From contig CM019825.1 of NCBI GenBank assembly GCA_009763385.1, positions 16,243,121 through 16,307,120 of the forward strand: DNA of 64,000 bases, given 5' to 3'. The stretch is from Coix lacryma-jobi var. lacryma-jobi (Eukaryota; Streptophyta; Magnoliopsida; Poales; Poaceae). Every line of letters begins with the position of its first letter. Positions within the stretch are counted from its first letter, which is position 1. The position numbers and the translations under genes were made by a program. Positions 54,431 through 64,000 of the stretch are shown piece after piece. The notes beneath the pieces are model-generated. The model made no database searches. It saw only the letters and a list, made by a program, of their open reading frames with translations, and was not told the origin of the DNA.

Positions 54431-57400
54431 TCATCTGGGTTCAAGCTCAGTGATTGAAACATCGTTCAGCGACATAGGCGATCTGCTCGCGGACTGTGAA
54501 GCTCCTGGTGGGTACACTTCTGAGTTCATCTCCGAGTCGAAGCCACCCTTTGGGATGCAAAACGCCGGCCTAGATGGAGCTTGGAGGGTCACCGTATTAC
54601 TACTAAGCATGACATTCACTGTCGACATCATCGGCCTATCCGTGGGGTCATCTTGAACACAAAGGAGCCCGATGTGAATGCACTTCAACATCTGGTCTCG
54701 CGGAGCAAGGCTGCTCAAGGATGAATCCATGATCTCCGTTAATGTTCCTGTCGTCCAGTGCTCCCACACCTGCATTTTTGATAACCGAGTTACTTCGATC
54801 TTGTTGCTCTAAACTTGTAAAGTGTAACCGCCTAACTGGGGCACAAAGTTTTTGTGGTTGGCTATGCACTCACCAAACTAAGGAGATCAGCAGATTCATC
54901 AGAACTATAGGAGCCACCATTTCTTCTTCCGGTGACGATTTCTAGGATCAAAACACCGAAGCTGAACACGTCGGACTTGATAGAGTAATGCCCACGCATG
55001 GCGTACTCAGGTGCCATGTATCCACTGTGACAATAATATTGATTAGTAGTGCACAATTATATATAGGTCATACAGGGGCAATGAATGTTAACAGCACTTA
55101 CTAGGTTCCGACGACTCGATTGGTGACATCTTGTGATTGGTCACTTCCAAATAGCCTTGCTAAACCAAAATCTGAAATCTTAGGATTGAAGTCATAGTCT
55201 AATAGAACATTGCTCGCTTTAAGATCCCGGTGGATTATCTTCACTTGAGAATCTTCATGAAGATACTGCAAGCCACGGGCAATCCCATTAACTATCTTAA
55301 ACCTCTTCCCAATCCAGCTCACCACATCTCTCATGATCTGTCAGACGCAGACAAAAACACACACATAAATGTATGGTATAAAATTTCAGTTGTTTCACTG
55401 TTGCTCAAAGATGCTGAGTGAGTAACCATACTGAATAGAATAGTGTCGAGGCTTTTGTTGGGCATGTATTCATAGACTAGCAATTTTTCATGGTCCTCCA
55501 AGCAAACACCAACAAGCCTCACTAAATTCTTGTGTTGCAGCTTAGCAACAATACAAGCTCATTTTCAGCTCCTCCATCCCTTGTCTAGAAGTCTGTGAGA
55601 GCCTTTTCACTGCTATTTCCTGGTCATCAGGGAGGATTCCCTGTACAAATGAACATATTTGAGTAACAGAACTCCAAAATATAGAAAAAAGGTCTGTATA
55701 CTATATGAGTCTTACCTTATATACTGAACCAAAACCTCCTTCGCCGAGCTTATTGGCTTCATCAAAGTTCTCTGTTGCAGCTCGCAAAGTTGATATATCA
55801 ATAATGAGAGAATCAATACTTTGTATGTCCTCTGGATTAGTTGTATCTGTCATAAGAGAACGTGTATTTTCTAATTAATAATGATATTTAAAACATCATT
55901 GCATTTCCTACTTTCATAAGACTATAAGAGGATTATGTCCAGACATGGCAAAAAAAAAGTTGTGTTAACAAGCAAAAGAATGGAATTTGAATTAGCTGAA
56001 CTGCACTAGGGACTTACCTGGTAGTGTTGACTTCCCTGGTGTTTTCTTCTTCCTCCTCCAGAGGCATGAACAAAGTACTATAGTAGCTAGTACTGTAGCA
56101 ACTATAGGCAGTGCAATGGCTAAAACTCTACCAGTTTTGTTTCCTGTTGTTCCTGTAAATGAAAAGCATCAATAATAATTTGATCAATGTTAAAGTAGTA
56201 TAACAGGAATCCAAAAAAGTTAATGCATCCGGCACAACATATACATGTACTAACAGGGGTGGGTCAAAAAGAAGGAAGAGAAGAGGAATGAAGGGAGGCC
56301 TCCTAGTCCTAGATGTTAGGTATGCCTCCATCCCTGCGTATTAAATATATTAATATTCTTTTTTCAAAAAAAACTTTTTTTAAACAATCTTATTTTCAAA
56401 ATCAATAAGCTACAAAAAATGATTAAACTATTTGATGTTCGCAGTGCTACAGCCTTTATGTATTGCTTCATTATCTAAGTCTTGAGCGAGACAAGAGCAA
56501 CTAAGCTTAATTTTGCTTTATGGTGCACGGTCATATACAATCTTGCCTGAACTGACCAGTCTAGAAAATGCACGTGTATATGGCCAATGTTAATTAACCT
56601 CAGACAGTGAGACCAATTGATAAAGGAGTTTCTTCATTTTTATCACTTTCCCCTACTTCTTACTCCGTCCCTAAATAATTATCATTTTCGCTTCTCGAGA
56701 AATATTTTTGACTAAATATATTTTATTAATATTTATCGTACATAATTAATATCATTGTAAATATTTTTGAATCTATTTTTTAACAAAATTATTAGAGATA
56801 CAAATGTTGCATGTATTTATTATAAATCGAATCAAACTTGTGGCATACACACCACTGACAATAGTTAATTAGGGACGGAGTGACTACACCTGAGTCCTAA
56901 CTAGACCTTTCGATTCAGCCAAGATGTTGAACTGGTCAGAAATCAGGAGTATGGGTCATGTTGTACTCATGTGTGAACTTCCATAGTTCCACGTTCGCAG
57001 TGACTTGTGAGGCAACTGATAGCTACGGGACTGCTGCAGACAAAAGAAACAAAGAAAAACTAGCAGACGCCTGCACGGGATTTGTTCTTCGCTTACTTGA
57101 TTCCTCGATTTTAATGTAAAGTGCTGTAAAAACTAATCGGAAGAAAACAAACAACAAAGAGGCCTTCAGGGTTCAGTGATCTTGACACTCGTCGGTTACT
57201 TATTTTACTAGTAGAATCGAAGCAAATTCGTTCCATATACTGTAAATGAAACATTAGCCCTGTTGCTAAATTCCCCTGTTGCAGATAGTGAACCATGCGC
57301 GTGAGGAATGCAAAAGTTGGCACCTTTAATCCCCCCGACTCACCTCGTTCTCCTCCGGTCGTCGGCGGCGTTCCGTTCACCACCGCGGGAGTGGGCGCCG

Positions 57401-58244
57401 GCGCCGGCGCCGGGGCCGCCACGGTAGGCTCCGGCAGCTGAAGCAGTGGGGTGCTTGTGAAGAAGGAGTACTGCTCATACCTGTAGTTGCACCGCAGACC
57501 AAGAATCCTGCCACCCTGCTTCCCGCTGAAATACTTGGGGCCCGCCTGAATAATACCCGAGAGGCAGCTCCGGCAGCCGGCCGGCGACATGTCCGGCGTG
57601 CACTGCGCGAGGCCGTAAATGGTCGGGTTCTTGCTGTCGAAGTTCTGGAACGCCTCCACCCCGGTGCCGAACCTCCTGGACGAATTGGCGGCCGCGTAGG
57701 CGGCGGTGGCGTTGAGGAGCACGGCGACGGCGGCGTCGAACACCTTGAACGGCGCGGTGACGTTCTGCGTGTTCATGAGGATGAGCGCGGTCCCGCGGCC
57801 GTCGCTGTTGGCGTCGGCGAGGAAGTCCTGGTTGGAGTAGCGGAGGAGGCAGGGGTCGTAGAAGACGGTGGCGTCCTTATTGTAGGCGCACAGCTGCTGC
57901 GCGTCCTGGAACGCGGCGGCGACACAGCCGCTGCAGGCGGAGGCGTTGGTGTCCCCGCGGCAGAGCGCGAGCGCGTACACGGTGTCCGGGACGGCGCCGA
58001 CGGTGCCCGTGGCGAAGAGCGTCGCGGAGGCGGAGGTGTTCCGGGGCAGCGTGGCGGCGAGGCGCCGGATGTTGCCCTGGTACGTGCTGTTGAGCGTGTA
58101 GTTGCCGCTGCTGCTCCCGCAGAGCTGGCCCAGGGGTTCCCCGGCGGCGAGAGGCGCGATCGTGAGTGCGAGGAACAGCGCGGTGGCCGTGGCGAGGTAG
58201 GAGGAGCGCAGGTGGTGGTGGTGGTGCCGCGCAGCCGTGGCCAT
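54431..58244 (-). CDS. Cysteine-rich receptor-like protein kinase (DUF26 CRK), seven exons, apparent frameshifts
   Basis: Exons: 58244-57344, 56152-56018, 55846-55716, 55640-55432, 55337-55102, 55024-54874, 54769-54431, with GT/AG borders. The start at 58244 is preferred because a signal peptide follows (LATATALFLALTIAPLAAG). Two DUF26 domains carry C-x8-C-x2-C (CRGDTNASACSGC and CTPDMSPAGCRSC). A Pro/Ala linker and a membrane helix in exon 2 (VLAIALPIVATVLATIVL) follow, then a kinase with GEGGFGSVYK, AVKRL, HRDLKASN, DFGLARLFG and APEY, all key residues present. CRKs sense extracellular and oxidative or immune cues at the plasma membrane. Exon 4 lacks one base twice (near ELK and before AKLQH), and exon 5 shows a shift near its start, against the family pattern. 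The product would be about 700 residues if intact. Confidence 0.88.
56663..56880. mobile_element. Stowaway-like MITE in CRK intron 1
   Basis: Inverted ends CTCCGTCCCTAA and TTAGGGACGGAG surround an AT-rich 218-bp body. A TA precedes the left end and TG follows the right end, so the TA duplication is decayed. Stowaway elements are Tc1/mariner-derived. Confidence 0.8.
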
Positions 58245-59453
58245 GGTGTGCGCGGCGGCGGCGAGCGATGGCCGGAGCCCGGAGCCGTGGCGTGGTGCCG
58301 GACCGCGTCTGGCAGAGCCGTGCGGAGCGAAATGAATGAAGAGGGGACGTCCCGGACGGGTGTGGGTGTGTATCAATGTGTCATCACTGTATTGAGGTCC
58401 CAGGTGTTGACTTGTGTGGGGCTCGTTTGACTTGACTGGCTCAGCAGCGAAGTTGTGGTTGCCGCCGATCCCGGGCGGGGAGGGAGTACAGTACACGACG
58501 GTGGAGCCGATCGGCGACGTCACTTCACTCACATCACATCACATGGCATGGCAAGGCTGCGTGTGTACCTTGGCCGCGATGATTTTTTTCTCTCTCCCAT
58601 CCCCCGCAGGAGCAAATTTTCCCGTTGTATTTAGGATAAAGTATAATGTTTAGAGAGCAAAATTAAATATTAATTGAATAAGCGACTTTAGAATTTAGTT
58701 TGCTATATCTATACCAGGTTTTGTGTTAAGCATTTGGTAAGATTTAATAGAACAAGAGCCTAATTCAGGATGGGAACCCGGAAAACTAGGACCCAGAGTA
58801 ATTATCAATCCTTATCCTCCACATACCTAATGGGGATTAAGAGCATCTCCAAGAATGTCCTATGTCTCTTCCCTATTTACGTTTTTAGAGAAAAAAGAGA
58901 AAAAAAAAACATCTCTAATAGTACTATATATTCCTTCCCCATCTTTAGGACTTGCAAAACAACCGTTCTGTGCGTAAAAATGCACACGTCTAAATTGTGC
59001 GCATCTACTTCGTGCACCACCTCCTCCTTTCCCGCGAGTCGTTCCTGCGTCAAATGCTACTAATGGCTGCCTGCTGCTGCTACTTGATGGATGGCAACTA
59101 GTATTGCTGAAGTGGTTGATGCCTAGCTGCTGCTGCTGCTGCTGCATGGCCGACAGGTACTTCATGCTTATATGCTTGCCGGTTGATTGTCCATGGCTGC
59201 CTGTGCTCGACTTACGGAGTACAACCAGGTATCTGCGGACCTTGGCTACCTGCCACCGGCTGCTACAGGCTGTGGATTGGCATGACCGTGAAGAGCAGTG
59301 GCGAAGTTAGAGCAAACTAGGGAGGAATGCACTTAGCTTATGCATGTGTTGTGAGGATGCATATATATATATTGAATTTTCAAATAAATCTACTGTTTTT
59401 AAAATTTTGGAGGGTGCATTTGCACCCCCCTAGTGTAAACTGAGCTTTGCCCC
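58245..59453. other. Upstream region of the CRK gene; no further gene
   Basis: It holds the presumed CRK promoter and leader (58245-58650) and AT-rich sequence. A GAGCATCTCCAAGAATG motif at 58831 recalls a grass MITE end but lacks a clear partner. A short CTG run lies at 59128-59144. Confidence 0.45.
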
Positions 59454-60256
59454 TTTTTTCGAGACGAAAGAAAAGTTGTATTAAATTATAGCTGGGTACA
59501 TCATCGTATTACAAGTACTCTGGAAGAAAAAATATGTATCCAGAAACTGATTCTCATCTATATTATACCCACGCTGTGAAAGTCTCAAACTCTCAAATCC
59601 AAACTTGTTTGACGCTTCGTATAGATGACCGCACAGGCAAATACTCGGCAACAATTGTTTTCGGTCTGAAAACAGATGCCCAACGGACGACCAACATTCC
59701 TGCAGGCGGAGTTGAGAAACTTCTTCATCTTCCTTGTGTCTTCCTTCTTCTTCTTTCTGCCACCGAAGAATCAGGAAGACCAATCTAAAAATTATTGTCC
59801 CTGGTCCTTCATCGTGGCCAGATCTAACCACAACAAAACGAAAAAGGGACCGGAGACAATTATTTCATGACGGCGACATCATCTCCGTCTTGATGCCGAA
59901 ACCCGGAAACAAAAGTCTCCATGTTGTCCTGTCGATGTAGATGTTGACGTCGAAATTGTCGCTCTCATCTTGAACAGAGCCACCATGGAGAGACCGGATC
60001 CACCCTACCTCCTCGCCGTCGCCGGGAAGAAGGAGGAGGAAAAACACCCCCAATACCAAAGTCCTTGGCATGGAGAAACTCTAACTCAATGACTCAATCT
60101 AGTAGAAAACTTATTAAAAACGATGGATCTTCACTCCCTCCAACCTCCGGCGAGATACCGGAGGGGGAGGGAGGGGGACCAACGGTGAAGAAGATGGAAG
60201 CAGCGGCAGCGGCTCACACACTAGGCCTAGGGCAGGCGGCGGCGTGCATGGGAAAG
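59454..60256 (-). mobile_element. Retroposed insertion with target site duplication (LINE fragment or retrocopy)
   Basis: AACTGAGCTTTGCCCC occurs at both ends (59438-59453 and 60257-60272). The insert starts with a T run on the plus strand (59454-59459), that is, a short poly(A) tail on the minus strand, preceded there by CTTTTCTTTCGTCTCG. A long target duplication and tail mark target-primed reverse transcription. A 68-residue minus frame at 60071-59865 starts with a signal-like MPRTLVLGVFFLLLLPG but is otherwise unrecognised. Confidence 0.8.
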
Positions 60257-60721
60257 AACTGAGCTTTGCCCCTGGTGAAGGGAAGCGGCTGCTGCAGAAG
60301 CTAGAGGCGTTGCATTCTCACGAGAGAAAAAAAAAGTACACAGAAAAAATGATGTGAGGTCAAGATTTTGTTTTTTTAATTAAATATATGGGGTACTGTT
60401 GAAAATAGCCTTCTTTTTTTTCTCTCAATATCATTTTGAAAGTCAGAAAACATTGAGTTTTTTTGAGGAAAATACGAGACACTCTTAACTTTCCTGTTTC
60501 AATCCCATTCTATGTGATGAAATTGGTTCCTCGAAGAACTCAAAATAACCCCGCTGTACAGATATCTGTTTTTTTTGTTCCATTGGGGTATCTGTTTTTT
60601 TGGAGAAAACAGAGTCACACATAATAACTTAAGGCTGTACAGATATCAGGATTACATAACCCCAACGAGAACTCAAAGCCAGCATTGGAGAAGTTCTTGG
60701 AATTAGTTTATGCGAATCTTA

Positions 60722-60956
60722 AAGCAAGGTTAATAATACAGCCCGCTGAGGGTTGTAAGAAATCTTTACAGCCATCTCTCAGTCCACTCATACAGTGGTT
60801 AAGCCTTCACTATTAATACATGTCCCACATGTCTCTCTCACAGATTTTCTTGGTTCTTGTGCCTAAGCCGACAGCCCGTTTATCTACTCTCTCATCTTAT
60901 CTCTCTTCCACATCAGCATTCAGACTTCTTACAAGCCCTTATTATTATACTTGCTC
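60722..60956. mobile_element. Tourist-like MITE (PIF/Harbinger)
   Basis: The 235-bp insert is flanked by TTA (60719-60721 and 60957-60959). Ends AAGCAAGGTTAATAATA and TATTATTATACTTGCTC are imperfect inverted repeats, and the subterminal sequences CTTACAAGCCC and GGTTGTAAG also pair. Confidence 0.75.
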
Positions 60957-61176
60957 TTAGTGAAAGTGGGAAAGGATGGTCCACTGAAACTAGGATCTGC
61001 TTCTGAAAATTGTGTAGGTGATGATTGGTTACTTGTCTCCAAATGATAGACATCTTGAACGCTGTTAGAATCTGATACCCCTAGTCATGCACAACAATTT
61101 TTGGATCTTTAAAAATATATATATTGTGAATATGACACAAACTAGTACAATACTAAGAACGATATAGTCGAGTCGT

Positions 61177-61738
61177 CACTAGTAGAGAAAGGGCCTTTAG
61201 CCCCGGTTGAAATGGGCCTTTAGCCCCGGGTATGTCAACCGGGGCTAAGAATCCGGGACTAAAGGTCCCGGCCTTTAGTCCCGGTTGCTTTCAACCGGGG
61301 CTAAAGGTCCAGAGAGGAAAAAATAAATGTGTGTTGTGTGAGATTCGAACTCAGCACATCTCGCCTCAGGCACGTCTACCAACTGAGCTACGCAACCCAC
61401 GTGATGTAGTTCTAGACGTTTTCCTTTTGAATCCACTCGGGAAGGACTTTTAGCCCCGGTTGGTAACACCAACCGGGGCTAAAAGGACCTTTAGCCCCGG
61501 TTGGTACCACCAACCGGGGCTAAAGGGTGACCCTTTAGCCCCGGTTGGTATTACCAACCGGGACTAAAGGTCCAGGACCTTTAGTTCCGGTTGATAATAC
61601 CAACCGGGGCTAAAGATTCACCTTTAGCCCCGGTTGGTAATACCAACCGGGACTAAAAGTCTTTAGTCCCGGACGCAAATTTTTTCCGGGACTAAAGCTC
61701 GGTTGGTGGATCGTCCAAAGGCCTGTTCTCTAGTAGTG
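61177..61738. mobile_element. Second non-autonomous CACTA-type MITE (562 bp)
   Basis: Ends CACTAGTAGAGAA and TTCTCTAGTAGTG are flanked by CGT (61174-61176 and 61739-61741). The interior is organised like 51351-51962: hairpin units TTTAGCCCCGGTTGG and the tRNA-like segment in the same orientation. It lies downstream of the AIPP2-like gene. Confidence 0.93.
61328..61401 (-). other. tRNA-like Pol III unit, second copy
   Basis: The A box TAGCTCAGTTGG and the GTTCGAATC B box are preserved on the minus strand, and a T6 run follows about 13 bases downstream. Confidence 0.68.
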
Positions 61739-61871
61739 CGTCTAGAAAACCTAGATGATGACGAGGCAACCACGATAAGAGACTAGAATTTAGCGAAACC
61801 TAGTCGTGGCGGTGGCGGCGTTGGGCGACACACATATCTTTTGCTCATGGTGAGGTACTTTCGATGAGCAA

Positions 61872-63973
61872 TTAATGTTTGTTTGATTGCCCGGACTGCA
61901 TCGCGGTTGCCATGTTGGCTAGCCAAAGCGTCGAACTCTTCATCTCCCCTCGCATGACCAGAGAGCCTTCGTGTTCAATCTCACGAATGAGCTGATCAAG
62001 CCTTGGGGTATGTCGGACGACAAAGGCAACCATATTGCCTGAGGGTGCTCCCATCTCTGACGAGCCAATCTGTCCACAATTTGCATGTACAGTAAGAGCA
62101 CCGGTAGCATCTTCAATGGTTGTGCTTGAAGCATCAGTAGCAACTGCAGTAGCTCCAAGAGAGGTTGTGCCTGTAGCATTAGCGACAATTGCAGGAGCTC
62201 CATCAGGATGGTGCAATACATCTTTTTTCCTGATAACGTCCCTAGGCTTGAATACACCCCATAAGTAGTGTTTCATTTGGAACGCTGCACATATAAGATA
62301 ATCTCTTAGCAATATTATCAGAGTATGCCTTGTATGCATTTTTTATAACATCTTAATAATAATCTATTATTTTATGAATCTGATTGATGGCTTAACAATA
62401 AAAAGTAGAACATACCGAGACTTGTTAGGGAAAAATATATTACCCTCCATCCTAAAGACTTATCCTAAGTCAAAATATTGATTTGATTAAATTTGTTATA
62501 GAGAAAATTGTCTCATTTATGACATCAAATAGGTATACCACATATGGTAGAGGATGAATTTAATGATACTTAGAGCAACTCCAACAGACTTTGTATATTC
62601 TTCCTAAATGAGGAATAGAGATTTTGACAAAAAACTACACTCCAACAGCTTATCTAAATGGTTGTCCAAATATAGACATCTTCTGTTCTGGATTTTTCGC
62701 TAGCCAAAAATATAAGACGAGCATGACTCTCTAGACTGCATGCGAGATATAGAAAAGTTGTTGGAGATTGCAAAGATATAGAAAACGATTTTTATTCAAA
62801 TGACTCTCTAAATAATAGTTTAGAGAGTCAGATTTAGAATAACTCTTGGAGATGCAAAGCCTTTCCTAAATTCACTCTATAAATCATCATTTGAAGAGGT
62901 ATTTGAATAAAAATATCTCTCTATATTTTTAGACCATCTGACACTATTAGAGAACAGACTTTTGATCGACATCACCATTTGAATTTAGTCTCAGTTAGAA
63001 TTAGATCTAGGACTAACTGAGCATTATTAATCCTGGTTGGTGTTATAAACCGGGGGGCTAACGGGTCTACATTAGTCCTGGTTGGTGTTTCTAACTCGGA
63101 CTAAAGAGTTTTGACTCTTTAGTTCCGGTTGATAACACCAACCCGGACTAAAGGGTGACCTTTTAGTCTCGTGGTGTCACCAACCCGGACTAAAGGTCTC
63201 AAACCCGAGACTAAAGGACTCTCACAAGTGAATTCAAAAGGAGAGCGTCCAGAATTGTGTCACATGTGTTGTGTAGCTGAGTTGATAAGTAAGTTACGCG
63301 TGAGGCGAGAAATCCTAGGTTCGAATCTTATGAAGTGCAAGGGAGATTCTAGGGTTTAAATATTTTTTTTGTCTTGAGGGTAGGTTTTAGTCCCGGTAAA
63401 GTGACCCGGGACTAAAAGCTTGGACCTTTAATCCCGCATTGGCAGTTCCAATTATTAAAACCAGGACTAAAGGGGTTTTCTAACCGGGATTAAAACCCAA
63501 GTGTCTACTAGAGCGACAACTTGTTCATATCATGTGCACACTTTATAGAACCAACCGCGCTTTACATCTTTGGCTAACGAGAAATCTAAAATAGAGAACA
63601 TCAAGTTTTATATCTTTAGATTATCTCATTAAAGAAGTTGTTGGAGAGTACTTTTCACTTAAATATGCATTCCTCTAAGAAAGATATAAAAAAGCTCTTA
63701 GAGTGGCTCTTATATCTGATAATAATATATAAATAGTTTTGTTCTTTTGTAAAAACTTGGCTAACTTTAGATAGTTGACTTATGACAAATCTAAAACGTC
63801 AAGTTTTTCGTCTGAGGCAGTAATTACAATAAATCACATAGTACTTACTTTGATATCGTTCAGGTAGTAGATTAGAAGGGAACATCAACATCTCCGCATC
63901 GCCAATAAAAGCTTGCAAGGATAAATCATTCTCCATGATTTCCTTAAGTAGTTGATGATGATATTTGTCTAGC
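61872..63973 (-). CDS. C-terminal exons of an AIPP2-like (PHD finger family) gene, partial
   Basis: The penultimate visible exon 63973-63849 has acceptor TATCTCAG and donor GTAAGT, and encodes HHQLLKEIMENDLSLQAF and LMFPSNLLPERYQ. It joins in phase to the last exon 62284-61872, which begins FQMKHYLWGVFKPRD and ends at a stop after 136 codons of Ala/Thr-rich tail. The block of fps-LLPE-yQ followed by YLWGVF matches the C-terminal SPOC-like domain of AIPP2/EDM2-type plant chromatin proteins, as I remember the family. Those proteins act with BAH readers and CPL2 on H3K27me3-linked repression. The intron (62285-63848) hosts at least two MITEs. The gene continues right of the window, so the PHD finger itself is not seen. 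Confidence 0.6.
62573..62858. mobile_element. Probable MITE in the AIPP2-like intron
   Basis: GAGCAACTCCAACAG at the left and ACTCTTGGAGATGC at the right are imperfect inverted ends of about 13 bases, with an AT-rich body. Its target duplication is not clear. Confidence 0.5.
62942..63511. mobile_element. Decayed CACTA-type MITE in the AIPP2-like intron
   Basis: The left end CACTATTAGAGAACAG follows TGA. Hairpin units of the TTTAGTCCCGGTTGGT family are present but mutated, and the right end (GTGTCTACTAGAG) is degenerate. Orientation is inverted relative to the copies at 51351 and 61177. Confidence 0.75.
63262..63339 (+). other. tRNA-like Pol III unit, third copy
   Basis: A-box-like TAGCTGAGTTGA and B box GGTTCGAATCT lie on the plus strand, with a T8 run about 28 bases downstream. 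It is the most diverged of the three copies, yet both boxes remain close to consensus. Confidence 0.62.
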
Positions 63974-64000
63974 CTGAGATAGGAACAAAATAGACATTTT

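Noticed and set aside
58245..58532. Longer N-terminus for the CRK starting at 58532
   Set aside because: The in-frame extension is low-complexity and would bury the signal peptide; the Met at 58244 stands directly before it.
1..64000. CRISPR arrays, bacterial operons, rRNA genes
   Set aside because: None seen; regular short repeats here are transposon hairpins, and gene structures are eukaryotic with introns.

Overview
This is a nuclear window from a grass (Poaceae; a panicoid or similar lineage is likely, but this is inference). The evidence is intron-containing plant genes (a DUF26 cysteine-rich receptor kinase and an AIPP2-like chromatin protein), long-LTR Ty3/gypsy chromoviruses primed by tRNA-Met, and CACTA, Tourist, Stowaway and hAT-type elements with the TTTAGTCCCGG hairpin repeats common in grasses.

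About the first 52 kb is one stack of nested transposons. The oldest layer is a CACTA (En/Spm) DNA transposon read on the minus strand. Its right end is at 52413, its GRF zinc-finger gene at 50.9-50.4 kb, its TNP2 transposase at 50.3-47.0 kb and its second (Transposase_24/TNPA-like) gene at 44.1-42.5 kb. Two chromoviruses inserted into that second gene only about 35 bp apart: element C (28064-42502, target duplication CGTAT) and element A (before base 1 to 28024). A third chromovirus, element B (8583-21989, opposite strand, target duplication ATAAC), then inserted into the pol gene of A. All three have 3.8-4.5 kb LTRs with GC-rich gene-like cores, a tRNA-Met primer site, a polypurine tract behind a conserved palindrome, gag-pol, and an integrase with a C-terminal chromodomain-like region.

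The main discovery is an extra open reading frame between the primer site and gag, called ORF0 here. In all three elements the protein begins as a copy of the histone H3 N-terminal tail (ARTKQTARK in C, ARTKLTARK in A, a decayed ARIKLTGRK in B). A shared TG-x-x-GVPRH-x-LA stretch follows, then divergent middles with coiled coil and a strongly acidic C-terminus, and no histone fold. An element that encodes a mimic of the H3K4/K9 substrate together with a chromodomain is a candidate undescribed chromatin-manipulating system. In A and C the ATGs of ORF0 and gag follow directly on splice-acceptor-like CAG; in B this holds for gag, and for ORF0 the AG lies two bases upstream. The LTR cores carry good splice donors. 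ORF0 and gag may therefore be alternative spliced products.

Right of 52.4 kb is gene space with small elements: a foldback element, a hAT-like MITE, the receptor kinase gene (54431-58244, seven exons, minus, with apparent frameshifts), a retroposed fragment with a 16-17 bp target duplication, a Tourist MITE, two intact CACTA-derived MITEs and one decayed copy (one is 51351-51962, inside the large CACTA), each with an internal tRNA-like Pol III unit, and the C-terminal end of an AIPP2-like gene running off the right edge. LTR comparison by eye orders the insertions: B is young (about 1% substitutions), A is older and has C-to-T type stop codons, and C differs mainly by one-base deletions in its 3' half, which looks like uncorrected sequencing error.
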